A DNA stretch of 16,437 nt from CAYPTY01 sp965659005 (GTDB lineage Bacteria > Bacteroidota > Rhodothermia > Balneolales > Balneolaceae), in NCBI GenBank assembly GCA_965659005.1, contig CBFHVG010000096.1:1-16437 (forward strand), written 5' to 3'. Below, in pieces: positions 6,868 to 14,602 of the stretch. The translations under genes and the position numbers were made by a program. Below the pieces are notes generated by a model. It was not told where the DNA came from and searched no databases. It was given only the letters and a program-made list of their open reading frames with translations. Each line of letters begins with the position of its first letter. The first letter of the stretch is position 1.

Positions 6868-7857
6868 ATGTCTGACACATACAATGAAGTAGACTCATTA
6901 GCCGTATTAACAAGCGGTGGTGACTCACCAGGTATGAATGCAGCCGTGCGGTCTGTCGTTCGTTCTGCTATAAAAAATAATATCAAAATTTATGGGGTCT
7001 ATAGAGGCTACCAGGGTTTAATTGAAGATGATTTCTTCGAAATGAGTAAAGGTACCGTATCAAATATTATTCAGAGAGGCGGAACTATACTTAAATCAGC
7101 TCGCTCAAAAGAGTTTCGAACAGAAGAGGGGCGCGCTAAAGCAAACGAAAATCTACGCAAGAGGAAGATTGACAGTCTTGTTGTAATTGGTGGGGATGGT
7201 ACATTTACCGGAGCGTCAATCTTATCTAAAGAACATGGATTTAATGTTGTTGGAATTCCCGCAACCATTGACAATGATATTATTGGAACAGATATAACCA
7301 TTGGATATGACACGGCTTTGAATACAGCACTTGAAGCTATTGATAAAATTCGGGACACAGCAGATGCTCATGAGAGACTTTTCTTAGTTGAGGTAATGGG
7401 TCGCGACGCAGGTTTTATAGCACTTGAAACCAGTATAGCTGGTGGGGCGGAGCTTGTACTATTACCTGAAGAATTGACGGATATTGATGACGTCAAAAGG
7501 CAGCTAAGTGATATGCTTAAAGCACAGAAGAGAAGTTCATTGGTGGTTGTTGCTGAGGGTGATGAAATTGGCGGGGCATTTAAGCTTGCAGATCATATTA
7601 AGGTAGATTTCCCTGAGTACGATATGAGAGTTTGTGTATTGGGTCACATTCAAAGAGGTGGTAATCCAACTGCCAGGGATCGGGTTCTCGCTAGTAGGCT
7701 AGGCTCCGCTGCTGTTAGCATTATTATGGAAGGTCATTCTGGTGTTATGGTAGGTATTGTAAATGGTTCAGTAAAAATCACACCATTAAAAGTGGCTGTA
7801 TCCAGAAAAAAAGAAATCAACAGAAGTTTAGTAGAACTAGCAGAAATTTTAAGGTAA
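6868..7857 (+). CDS. pfkA: ATP-dependent 6-phosphofructokinase
   Basis: Cytosolic glycolytic enzyme converting fructose 6-phosphate to fructose 1,6-bisphosphate. At 329 residues it is close to the family norm (about 320). Motifs in order: LTSGGDSPGMNAAVR (14-28), GGDGT (108-112), PATIDND (131-137) with catalytic base Asp135, VEVMGRDAG (174-182), and GHIQRGG (259-265) contacting the substrate phosphate. Gly111 in GGDGT is the ATP-type residue (diphosphate-dependent enzymes carry Asp there). The residue before TIDND is Ala132, where the E. coli enzyme has Gly and diphosphate enzymes have Lys, so ATP use is the likely reading. It is the first gene of the plus-strand block and ends 2 bases before pgi, so the two are surely co-transcribed. 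The leader lacks a Shine-Dalgarno sequence. Confidence 0.96.
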   Translation: MSDTYNEVDSLAVLTSGGDSPGMNAAVRSVVRSAIKNNIKIYGVYRGYQGLIEDDFFEMSKGTVSNIIQRGGTILKSARSKEFRTEEGRAKANENLRKRKIDSLVVIGGDGTFTGASILSKEHGFNVVGIPATIDNDIIGTDITIGYDTALNTALEAIDKIRDTADAHERLFLVEVMGRDAGFIALETSIAGGAELVLLPEELTDIDDVKRQLSDMLKAQKRSSLVVVAEGDEIGGAFKLADHIKVDFPEYDMRVCVLGHIQRGGNPTARDRVLASRLGSAAVSIIMEGHSGVMVGIVNGSVKITPLKVAVSRKKEINRSLVELAEILR

Positions 7858-7859
7858 CA

Positions 7860-9149
7860 ATGGTTAACATTGATTTAAGTATTGCTCGCTCTTTTATTGA
7901 AGATAGCGAGTATGAGGCATCATTTAATAAAGCAACTGAAGCCATTAAGTCCATTAGGGAAAAGACAGGTGAAGGGACTGAATGGATGGGATGGAGGCAT
8001 ATACTCAAAAACCCAAATGATGCAATTCTAGAGCAAATAGATACTTTAGCTCATTCAGTTAGAGATGAAGCAGATGTATTCATCGTTTGTGGAATTGGTG
8101 GGTCTTATCTGGGTGCGAAGGCTATAATTGAGGCTTTATCAGATCATTTTGAAGCAAATGGCCCTGAAATTATTTTCGCAGGTCATCATATGGGTGGGAA
8201 GTATCTGGATAATCTTGTTAAGCATTTGTCTAAACCTAAGGCCGATGGGCAGACCAAAAATGTTTACCTAAATGTGATTTCAAAATCGGGTTCTACTCTT
8301 GAAACGGCATTATCATTCAGGGTCATAAGGCAATGGATGGAAAATGCGTATGGAGATGATGTAAACAGAAGAATAATTTGTACAACCAGTGAAGATGGAG
8401 GGATTCTTAACCAGTTAATTGAATCCAAAGGTTATAAAAAATTTGTCATTCCAAATGATATAGGTGGAAGATTCTCAGTACTGACTCCAGTGGGCTTAAT
8501 CCCAATTGCTGTAGCCGGCTTAGATATTAAGTCACTATTCTATGGTGCGGTAGGAGCTTATCGAAGCTATAGAGAAGATGCTACACAGGTTATTGAATAT
8601 GCAGCTACAAGATATTGCATGCATGAATTAGGGAAGACTATTGATCTTTTTACATCTTTCGAACCTGAGCTGACTTCATTTGGTGGATGGATTCAGCAAT
8701 TGATGGGTGAGAGTGAAGGGAAAAAAGAAAAAGGAATTTTCCCTAGTGTAGCTTCATTTTCAACTGATTTGCATAGCATCGGCCAATTTGTTCAACAGGG
8801 TAAAAAAGCATTGATTGAAACCTGCATCATAGTTGAGAAAGCTTTTTCAAACTTGGAAGTACCTAAGCTTGAAGATGACACTGACAAGCTAAACTATCTT
8901 AATGGGATGACATTTCATGAGATTAATTCCAAAGCACTTCAAGGAACAATTGAAGCGCACAAAGATGGGGATGTACCCATTATTAAAGTAATTCTCCCAT
9001 CCTTAAACGAAGAAATACTTGGTAAGCTAATCTATTTCTATGAGCTAGTGACAGCCGTTTATGTGTACTGCCTCGAGATCAATCCTTTTAATCAACCCGG
9101 GGTTGAAGATTACAAAAAAGCTATGTACCGTTTGCTTGGCAAATTATAA
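7860..9149 (+). CDS. pgi: Glucose-6-phosphate isomerase
   Basis: Interconverts glucose 6-phosphate and fructose 6-phosphate in glycolysis and gluconeogenesis. The 429-residue length fits the short bacterial form (Bacillus-like, about 450) rather than the 550-residue E. coli form. Visible motifs are GIGGSYLGA (78-86), the phosphate-binding SKSGSTLET (141-149), GGRFSVLTPVG (202-212), GESEGKK (283-289) with the expected catalytic Glu, and the C-terminal signature FNQPGVEDYK (410-419) with the conserved Lys. Nothing appears truncated. It starts 2 bases after pfkA; AAGG five bases before the ATG, overlapping the end of pfkA, may serve as a weak ribosome-binding site. It makes the substrate of its neighbour, so the pair forms an upper-glycolysis module. 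Confidence 0.96.
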   Translation: MVNIDLSIARSFIEDSEYEASFNKATEAIKSIREKTGEGTEWMGWRHILKNPNDAILEQIDTLAHSVRDEADVFIVCGIGGSYLGAKAIIEALSDHFEANGPEIIFAGHHMGGKYLDNLVKHLSKPKADGQTKNVYLNVISKSGSTLETALSFRVIRQWMENAYGDDVNRRIICTTSEDGGILNQLIESKGYKKFVIPNDIGGRFSVLTPVGLIPIAVAGLDIKSLFYGAVGAYRSYREDATQVIEYAATRYCMHELGKTIDLFTSFEPELTSFGGWIQQLMGESEGKKEKGIFPSVASFSTDLHSIGQFVQQGKKALIETCIIVEKAFSNLEVPKLEDDTDKLNYLNGMTFHEINSKALQGTIEAHKDGDVPIIKVILPSLNEEILGKLIYFYELVTAVYVYCLEINPFNQPGVEDYKKAMYRLLGKL

Positions 9150-9169
9150 TTGGTAGCAGCTAAAAACTT

Positions 9170-9814
9170 ATGTCTCAATCTGAAGGTAAAAAAGCGAATT
9201 ACATAGCCATCGCAGGAAATATTGGTGCTGGAAAATCCTCTCTAACAGGATTACTAGCCAAGCATTATGGGTGGGAAGCCTTCTATGAGTCTGTTGATGA
9301 TAATCCATACTTAGAGGATTTTTATCAAGACATGAGGCGGTGGTCATTCAATCTGCAGATTTATTTTCTATCTAGTAGATTCAGACATCAAAAAGAAATG
9401 CTGAATGATACAACAGACCTGATACAGGATAGAACTATTTATGAGGATGTTGAAATCTTTGCAAAAAACCTTCACGAAATGGGATTAATGAGTGACAGAG
9501 ATTTTGCAAACTATGAAGCGCTATTCAATGAGATGAGTCATTATTTACAGCCACCTGATTTGCTAATCTATCTCAGAGCACAAGTTCCAACATTGGTAAA
9601 GCAAATACAGGCAAGGGGACGTGACTACGAAAATACTATTCGAATTGATTACCTGGAGCGTTTGAATAAATTTTATGAGGACTGGATTAACAGATATCCT
9701 CATCAGAAGCTCATTATTGATACAGATGATCTCGATTTTGTAAATAATGAGGAAGATCTCGGTAAAATTATTGAGTTGTTGGATCAACGATTATTTGGCT
9801 TATTTAATCTCTGA
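9170..9814 (+). CDS. Deoxynucleoside kinase (deoxyadenosine/deoxyguanosine kinase type)
   Basis: 214-residue cytosolic kinase that phosphorylates deoxynucleosides to monophosphates for salvage into DNA precursors. The P-loop GNIGAGKSS is at 16-24, followed by Glu40 in YESVDDNPY (39-47), where the family places its catalytic acid. QDRTIYED (86-93) is the DRS-like substrate-binding motif, and RGRDYE (149-154) is the Arg-rich lid over ATP. Length and motif spacing match the dNK/dGK family, not thymidylate kinase. Base specificity cannot be read from the sequence; dAdo or dGuo is most common in bacterial relatives. It begins 20 bases after pgi with only a weak GGTAG-like ribosome-binding site, so it is probably in the same transcript. 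Its link to glycolysis is not obvious. Confidence 0.9.
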   Translation: MSQSEGKKANYIAIAGNIGAGKSSLTGLLAKHYGWEAFYESVDDNPYLEDFYQDMRRWSFNLQIYFLSSRFRHQKEMLNDTTDLIQDRTIYEDVEIFAKNLHEMGLMSDRDFANYEALFNEMSHYLQPPDLLIYLRAQVPTLVKQIQARGRDYENTIRIDYLERLNKFYEDWINRYPHQKLIIDTDDLDFVNNEEDLGKIIELLDQRLFGLFNL

Positions 9815-9819
9815 TTATA

Positions 9820-9837
9820 GCAATCTGCAGTGATTGC
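9820..9837 (+). other. Small hairpin between deoxynucleoside kinase and yceD
   Basis: GCAATC (9820-9825) pairs with GATTGC (9832-9837) across a 6-base loop, 6 bases after the kinase stop. No T-run follows directly, so it is not a standard intrinsic terminator. It could be a weak attenuator or an RNA-stability element dividing the glycolysis/kinase genes from the fatty acid cluster. The remaining 55 bases before yceD are AT-rich; TATCTTAT (9857-9864), 20 bases after a TTG, is a poor promoter candidate. Confidence 0.25.
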
Positions 9838-9892
9838 ACACCGCTTTATTAATGCTTATCTTATTATGCTATAGCAGAGATGCTTTTATGTT

Positions 9893-10393
9893 ATGTTCGA
9901 ATTTAAAATTACAGATATCCCTGAAGGCGAAAGCCATTTGAGTTTTGATTTTGATTCGAAGCATCTGGATTTAGAACTGTATCCACTGAAAAAGGGCAGC
10001 ATAAATCTGGAATTCAGGAAAAATGAGCATTACATAAAAGTGAACTTTACTGTAGAATCAGTGATTGAGCTTATTTGCGATCGGTCTCTGGATGCATTCG
10101 ATCAAAACATCATCAGCAGTTACAGTGTTACATTTAACGCCGAAGCTGAGGAAGAGAGGATCGATGAAGATCAGGCCATTCGTAATATTGATTTCATCAC
10201 GAACTCGGTTAATATCGAGCAGGATATCAGGGACACGATACTACTCAATATTCCAATTAAAAAAATTCACCCCAGATTTTTGGATGAAACAGGCAATCCG
10301 AAAGATTTTATTTCAGAAGCTTTCGGAAAATCAGAAAATGATGAAGATGCCATTGATCCACGCTGGGAAGCATTAAAGAAACTCAAGAAATAA
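9893..10393 (+). CDS. yceD: DUF177 / YceD family protein (23S rRNA accumulation, L32-associated)
   Basis: 166-residue soluble protein of the YceD (DUF177) family. Bacterial and plastid members are needed for normal 23S rRNA accumulation and large-subunit assembly. The family pattern is present: ELICDRSLDAF (59-69) with the conserved Cys-Asp-Arg region, an acidic stretch EAEEERIDED (84-93), a helix region ending in ILLNIPIKKIHP (116-127), and the typical C-terminus DPRWEALKKLKK (155-166). It lies 19 bases before rpmF, and the yceD-rpmF pairing is widely conserved, which strongly supports the call. The ATG at 9893 is chosen over an out-of-frame ATG at 9888. No good ribosome-binding site is seen. 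This is probably the first gene of the fatty acid/ribosome cluster, or is read through from pfkA-pgi. Confidence 0.88.
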   Translation: MFEFKITDIPEGESHLSFDFDSKHLDLELYPLKKGSINLEFRKNEHYIKVNFTVESVIELICDRSLDAFDQNIISSYSVTFNAEAEEERIDEDQAIRNIDFITNSVNIEQDIRDTILLNIPIKKIHPRFLDETGNPKDFISEAFGKSENDEDAIDPRWEALKKLKK

Positions 10394-10412
10394 ACGACAT
10401 AACTGAATATTA

Positions 10413-10592
10413 ATGGCACATCCAAAACGAAAGACATCAAAAGCCAGAAGAGATAAAAGAAGATCTCACCACAGAATTGCTGATGTAACTTTAGCAACAT
10501 GCTCAAACTGTGGTTCTTTACACAGATACCATCACGTATGCCAGGAATGTGGCTACTACAGAGGAAGACAAATTATCGAGATTTCTAACTAA
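10413..10592 (+). CDS. rpmF: 50S ribosomal protein L32
   Basis: A 59-residue basic protein beginning MAHPKRKTSKARRDKRRSHH, the invariant start of bL32 after the Met. The C-terminal half holds a four-cysteine zinc ribbon: Cys30 and Cys33 (CSNC), then Cys43 and Cys46 (CQEC). This is therefore the zinc-binding (C+) paralogue type, not the Cys-less form some bacteria make under zinc limitation. It sits 19 bases after yceD and 15 bases before plsX, the standard order. No ribosome-binding site is recognisable. Being this short, it is easily missed by length-based gene calling, but the family match is unambiguous. L32 binds domain VI of 23S rRNA near the peptidyl-transferase side of the large subunit. 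Confidence 0.97.
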   Translation: MAHPKRKTSKARRDKRRSHHRIADVTLATCSNCGSLHRYHHVCQECGYYRGRQIIEISN

Positions 10593-10607
10593 TAATTTCT
10601 CGTACTT

Positions 10608-11591
10608 ATGCTAATTGCTGTTGATGCTGCAGGGGGTGACTTCTACCCGAAGAATCCGGTAAAAGGTGCAATTAAAGTTCTTGAAGAGGACTCTTCAATT
10701 CAGATTCTGCTTGTCGGACCTGAGCAAATCATCATGGATGAACTGAAAAGTTACGACTATGATAGCAGCAGAGTTCATGTTTTAAATGCCCCTGATGTCA
10801 TTGGTATGGACGAATCACCAGCAACTGCAGTTAGATCTAAACAGAATTCATCTATAGTTGTTGGTATAGGCGCTCTAAAGCAAGGTAAATGTGACGCATT
10901 CGTAAGTGCCGGGAATACAGGTGCCTTATTAGCGGCATCAACATTTATTCTGGGTAAACTGGATGGCGTAATAAGACCTACTATTGCCTCATATTACCCA
11001 ACCATTGAAGGCTTTAGGCTTCTCGTTGATGCTGGAGCTAATCTGGAAGTGAAGCCTGAAATGCATGTTCAGTTTGCAAAGATGGCAAGTATCTATTGTT
11101 CTGAAATTCTAGGAATCGAGAATCCTAGAATTGGCCTCATTAATGTTGGTCACGAAGAGGAAAAGGGTACTGAAAATCTCAAGTCCACATATAAGCTATT
11201 TAGTGATAATCCAAACTTTGTGGGTAATCTGGAAGGCAAAGATATACTATTCGCTAAAGCTGATGTTTATTTAACAGACGGTTTAGTTGGGAATGTAACG
11301 CTTAAGTTTGGCGAGTCCTTTCCAGAAGCACTTAAAATGATGATCATGAGCGCTGTTAAAAAAGGTGCTATTGATCAAAATGATGCAATAACAGCACAAA
11401 CAGTATTATCTACAGCATTAGACCCATTTAATTACGAACATGTTGGGGGTATTCCTTTCCTAGGCGTAAATGGGGTAAGTATAGTAGGGCACGGTGGCAG
11501 CACACCTAGAGCAATTACAAACATGATACTTGGCGCAAAAAAGTGTGTTGAAGCCAATCTAAATGACAAAATTGTCGAATCATTAAACTGA
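10608..11591 (+). CDS. plsX: Phosphate acyltransferase PlsX
   Basis: Peripheral membrane enzyme that converts acyl-ACP and phosphate to acyl-phosphate, the donor that PlsY uses to acylate glycerol 3-phosphate. It links fatty acid and phospholipid synthesis. The 327 residues match the family (about 330-345). Motifs: DAAGGD (6-11; usually DAMGGD), VSAGNTGALLA (99-109), VDAGAN (140-145), NVGHEEEKGTEN (179-190), TDGLVGNV (223-230), GIPFLGVNG (281-289) and GHGGSTPRAI (294-303). The small changes from the commonest motifs (Ala7 for Met, His182 for Glu) are conservative variants. It follows rpmF by 15 bases and precedes fabH by 14, as in proteobacterial fab clusters. No Shine-Dalgarno sequence is visible. 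Confidence 0.96.
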   Translation: MLIAVDAAGGDFYPKNPVKGAIKVLEEDSSIQILLVGPEQIIMDELKSYDYDSSRVHVLNAPDVIGMDESPATAVRSKQNSSIVVGIGALKQGKCDAFVSAGNTGALLAASTFILGKLDGVIRPTIASYYPTIEGFRLLVDAGANLEVKPEMHVQFAKMASIYCSEILGIENPRIGLINVGHEEEKGTENLKSTYKLFSDNPNFVGNLEGKDILFAKADVYLTDGLVGNVTLKFGESFPEALKMMIMSAVKKGAIDQNDAITAQTVLSTALDPFNYEHVGGIPFLGVNGVSIVGHGGSTPRAITNMILGAKKCVEANLNDKIVESLN

Positions 11592-11605
11592 AATAAGTCA
11601 TCTAC

Positions 11606-12598
11606 ATGGACAAAAGAGTAGCAAAAATCTCTTCGGTAGGGCATTATTTACCTGAATACAGGCTTACCAATCAGGAACTTGAAACTATGATGGATACTAA
11701 TGACGAGTGGATCAGAACTCGTACGGGTATCTCTGAACGAAGAATATTAAAAGATCCAGACAAAGCTAGTGCCTTTATGGGTGCAGAAGCAGCAAAAGAA
11801 GCTCTTGCAAATGCTGGTGTTAATGCAGAAGATGTTGATTTGATTATTCTGGCGACAGTTACCCCAGATTACTTATTTCCAGCTACTGCTTGTCTTGTTC
11901 AAAATATGATTGGGGCAAAAAAAGCTTTTGCATTCGATTTATCAGCCGCATGTTCCGGTTTCCTCTATGCACTAACTACAGGTGCGAGTTACATTGAATC
12001 CGGTATGGCCAATAAAGTGCTTGTAATTGGATCAGACAAAATGAGTTCCATTTTGGACTATACTGATCGAACTACTTCTATTTTATTTGGCGATGGTGCT
12101 GGGGCGGTATTATTAGAGCAGTCGGAGGATGGAACCGGTGTACAGGATAGTATCCATTACACAGAGGGCGATCTTGATTGTGCTCTATATCAACATGCTG
12201 GTGGTAGTAGAAATCCTGCTACTGCAGCATCTGTTGATGCTCGACAGCATTTTATTTCACAAGACGGTAAAGCAGTCTTTAAGAAAGCTACTATGGGTAT
12301 GGCTGATGTTTCCAGTGAGATCATGGAGAAAAATGGCCTAACTGCAGATGATGTGGCCTGGCTTGTGCCGCATCAAGCCAACTTGAGAATCATTGACGCG
12401 ACAGCCAGAAGAATGGGCTTGTCGAATGAAAAAGTGATGATCAATATCAATAAATATGGAAATACCACTGCGGGTACAATTCCTTTATGTCTTTATGACT
12501 GGAAAGATAATCTGAATCATGGAGATAAATTGATCCTTGCAGCATTTGGCGGTGGTTTCACATGGGGTGCTGTTTATTTAACCTGGGCTATAAAATAA
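11606..12598 (+). CDS. fabH: Beta-ketoacyl-ACP synthase III
   Basis: Starts fatty acid synthesis by condensing an acyl-CoA primer (acetyl-CoA or branched) with malonyl-ACP. The Cys-His-Asn triad is intact: Cys116 in SAACSGFLYAL (113-123), His256 in VPHQANLRI, and Asn286 in NKYGNTTAG. DEWIRTRTGISERR (33-46) and FGDGAGAV (161-168) are also typical. Length (330) is normal. The start is set by the conserved N-terminus (KISSVGHYLPE begins at residue 7). It follows plsX by 14 bases and fabD starts 4 bases after its stop. Primer preference cannot be read from the sequence; Bacteroidota-group enzymes often accept branched-chain primers. Confidence 0.97.
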   Translation: MDKRVAKISSVGHYLPEYRLTNQELETMMDTNDEWIRTRTGISERRILKDPDKASAFMGAEAAKEALANAGVNAEDVDLIILATVTPDYLFPATACLVQNMIGAKKAFAFDLSAACSGFLYALTTGASYIESGMANKVLVIGSDKMSSILDYTDRTTSILFGDGAGAVLLEQSEDGTGVQDSIHYTEGDLDCALYQHAGGSRNPATAASVDARQHFISQDGKAVFKKATMGMADVSSEIMEKNGLTADDVAWLVPHQANLRIIDATARRMGLSNEKVMININKYGNTTAGTIPLCLYDWKDNLNHGDKLILAAFGGGFTWGAVYLTWAIK

Positions 12599-12602
12599 AG
12601 TT

Positions 12603-13490
12603 ATGAGTAACGCTATTATATTTCCTGGTCAGGGATCACAGTTTGTTGGAATGGCTAAAGACCACTACGAAAGTAATGGAGATTTTGCAGCTATGTTTGA
12701 TCAGGCTAATGAAATTCTTGGAATCGATCTAAAAGGGATTATGTTCGATGGACCAGAAGAATCATTAAAGCAAACTGAGTATACCCAACCTGCAATCTTC
12801 TTACATTCAGTTGCCCTCTATAATACATTAGATCTTAAGCCCGATATGGTTGCTGGACATTCACTTGGAGAATTTTCCGCACTTGTTGCATGTGGTGCAA
12901 CTGACTTCGAAGAGACACTCAAGATTGTTAGACTAAGAGGTCAGCTAATGCAGAAAGCAGGTTCCGATAATCCTGGAACAATGGCTGCTATTATTGGAAT
13001 GGAAGATTCCGCTGTTGAGGATGTCTGTACAAAAGCAACTGAACTTACCGGAAAGGAAGTAAAGGCTGCAAATTACAATTCCCCGGGTCAGCTCGTTATT
13101 TCGGGATATGTTGAATCTGTTGAAAAAGCTGTGGAACTTGCACAAGAAGCAGGTTGCCGGATGGCTAAAGTTCTTCCTGTAAGTGGGGCATTTCATTCTT
13201 CTTTAATGAAATCCGCATACGATGGATTGAAAGAGGGTTTAGAATCTCTGACTGTACATGTCCCAGATTGTCCAATTTATAGTAACTTTACTGCTGAACC
13301 TACGTCTGATCCGGATCAAATCAGGTCTAATGTTCTAAATCAGCTTCTTAACCCGGTTAGGTGGACACAAACACTTCAGAATATGCAGGCAAATGGAGCA
13401 AATTCATTTACAGAGGTTGGGCCCGGCAAAGTATTGCAAGGTTTAGTCAAAAGAACACTAAAAGATGTTGAAATAGCGGGATACAAATAA
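12603..13490 (+). CDS. fabD: Malonyl-CoA--ACP transacylase
   Basis: Moves malonyl groups from CoA to acyl carrier protein, supplying the extender for FabH and FabF. FPGQGSQFVGM (7-17) is the family N-terminal motif. GHSLGE (85-90) carries nucleophile Ser87. Arg112 in RLRGQLMQ binds the malonyl carboxylate, and His198 in GAFHSSLM is the catalytic His. The C-terminal VGPGKVLQGLVKR pattern is also standard. At 295 residues it is slightly shorter than E. coli FabD (about 309) but complete. It lies 4 bases after fabH and 9 before fabG, so is certainly co-transcribed. No Shine-Dalgarno match is seen. Confidence 0.97.
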   Translation: MSNAIIFPGQGSQFVGMAKDHYESNGDFAAMFDQANEILGIDLKGIMFDGPEESLKQTEYTQPAIFLHSVALYNTLDLKPDMVAGHSLGEFSALVACGATDFEETLKIVRLRGQLMQKAGSDNPGTMAAIIGMEDSAVEDVCTKATELTGKEVKAANYNSPGQLVISGYVESVEKAVELAQEAGCRMAKVLPVSGAFHSSLMKSAYDGLKEGLESLTVHVPDCPIYSNFTAEPTSDPDQIRSNVLNQLLNPVRWTQTLQNMQANGANSFTEVGPGKVLQGLVKRTLKDVEIAGYK

Positions 13491-13499
13491 TTTAGAACT

Positions 13500-14249
13500 A
13501 TGAGTTTATCACTTGAAGGAAAATCTTGTTTAGTAACGGGCGGTAGCAGAGGCATTGGAAAAGCAATAGCTTTAACCCTTGCTGAATTTGGTGCAAATGT
13601 AGCTATTACATATGCCCGATCAGCAGAAGCTGCAGAAGCAGTAAAAGCCGAAATAGAAGCAAAAGGCGTAAATGCTAAAGCTATTCAGGCTGACGCTGTT
13701 GATTTTAATGCTGCTGAAATGGTGGTCAATGAAATTGTTGACGATTGGGGTAAGATAGATGTTCTGGTAAACAATGCAGGCATCACAAAAGACAACCTGA
13801 TTCTTCGTATGAACGAGGAACAATGGGATGCAGTAATCAATACAAATTTGAAAAGTATTTTTAACTACTCAAAGGTAGTTGCGCGCCCAATGATGAAAAA
13901 CAGAGGAGGCTCGATAATAAATATCAGCTCTGTAGTTGGTGTGAGTGGTAATGCTGGTCAGTCAAATTATGCTGCATCAAAAGCAGGCATTATTGGATTC
14001 ACAAAATCTTATGCAAAAGAATTGGCTTCCAGAAATATCCGTGCTAATGTAGTTGCTCCTGGATATATTCTTACCGAAATGACAGAGGCACTAGATGAAA
14101 AAGTCCTCGATGGAATTAAAGCAGAAACACCATTAGGAAGAGCTGGAGAAGCACATGAAGTAGCAAATGCAGTTGCATTCCTTGCTTCAGATATGAGCTC
14201 ATACATCACAGGCGATGTATTAATGGTGGATGGCGGAATGGCAATGTAA
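13500..14249 (+). CDS. fabG: 3-oxoacyl-ACP reductase
   Basis: Short-chain dehydrogenase that reduces 3-oxoacyl-ACP to 3-hydroxyacyl-ACP with NADPH, the first reduction in each elongation round. The Rossmann motif TGGSRGIG is at 13-20 and NNAG at 91-94. The catalytic tetrad is Asn116 (NTNLKSIF), Ser144 (SSVVG), Tyr157 and Lys161 (YAASK). The 13-residue Ser-Tyr spacing equals that of E. coli FabG. Arg40 at the end of the second strand (AITYARS) fits NADP preference. Length 249 is typical. Position between fabD and acpP makes FabG far more likely than another short-chain dehydrogenase. An 88-base gap follows, the longest within the fab cluster. Confidence 0.96.
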   Translation: MSLSLEGKSCLVTGGSRGIGKAIALTLAEFGANVAITYARSAEAAEAVKAEIEAKGVNAKAIQADAVDFNAAEMVVNEIVDDWGKIDVLVNNAGITKDNLILRMNEEQWDAVINTNLKSIFNYSKVVARPMMKNRGGSIINISSVVGVSGNAGQSNYAASKAGIIGFTKSYAKELASRNIRANVVAPGYILTEMTEALDEKVLDGIKAETPLGRAGEAHEVANAVAFLASDMSSYITGDVLMVDGGMAM

Positions 14250-14324
14250 TTGCATTTCGTTGAGTTAATTTTTTACAAAGAATGTTCTTATTTTAACTGA
14301 GTTGTTAACCAATAAATAAATCCG

Positions 14325-14330
14325 AAAGGG
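14325..14330 (+). promoter_or_regulatory. Ribosome-binding site of acpP
   Basis: AAAGGG sits 7 bases before the acpP ATG. It is the clearest Shine-Dalgarno-like match in the plus-strand block, where nearly every other start is preceded only by A/T-rich sequence. It fits the high expression expected of acyl carrier protein. The rest of the 88-base leader has a 5-bp inverted repeat (TTAAC 14293-14297 with GTTAA 14304-14308) and no confident promoter. Confidence 0.6.
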
Positions 14331-14337
14331 TATACAA

Positions 14338-14574
14338 ATGTCACAAGACGTAGAATCAAAAGTAAAAGCTATTATCGTTGACAAATTAGGCGTTGATGAG
14401 TCTGAAGTAACTAACGATGCAAACTTCACAAACGATCTAGGTGCTGACTCGCTTGATACAGTTGAGCTTATTATGGAGTTCGAAAAAGAGTTTGATCTGA
14501 GCATCCCTGATGAAGATGCAGAAAACATTGCTACAGTTGGCGATGCTGTAACTTATATTACTGGCAAAGCATAA
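14338..14574 (+). CDS. acpP: Acyl carrier protein
   Basis: Small acidic cytosolic carrier (78 residues) that holds growing acyl chains on a 4'-phosphopantetheine arm. The attachment site is Ser38 in LGADSLDTVELIMEFEKEF (34-52), followed by the usual IPDEDAE loop. Length and fold pattern (four helices) are standard. Its 88-base leader and AAAGGG ribosome-binding site, unlike the tightly packed neighbours, suggest stronger expression than the surrounding enzymes. That may come from better translation initiation, an internal promoter, or both. It sits between fabG and fabF, its partner enzymes. Confidence 0.98.
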   Translation: MSQDVESKVKAIIVDKLGVDESEVTNDANFTNDLGADSLDTVELIMEFEKEFDLSIPDEDAENIATVGDAVTYITGKA

Positions 14575-14602
14575 ATAAACGTCACAAACAACACTATTTA
14601 AT

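Noticed and set aside
7071..7358. Open frame of 95 codons antisense to pfkA
   Set aside because: It is the complement of the strongly conserved phosphofructokinase core and has no start signal of its own.
10065..10376. Open frame of 103 codons inside yceD on the same strand
   Set aside because: yceD in the other frame has clear family motifs throughout; this frame encodes a Ser/Ile/Lys-rich product without family resemblance.
10267..10506. Antisense open frame across yceD and rpmF
   Set aside because: It covers the unambiguous L32 start on the other strand and is hydrophobic only as a by-product of the complementary sequence.
14241..14253. GCAAT/ATTGC hairpin at the fabG stop as a terminator
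   Set aside because: The stem is 5 bp with a 3-base loop, and the T-run starts about 15 bases later. This is too weak for an intrinsic terminator, and the downstream genes belong to the same cluster.
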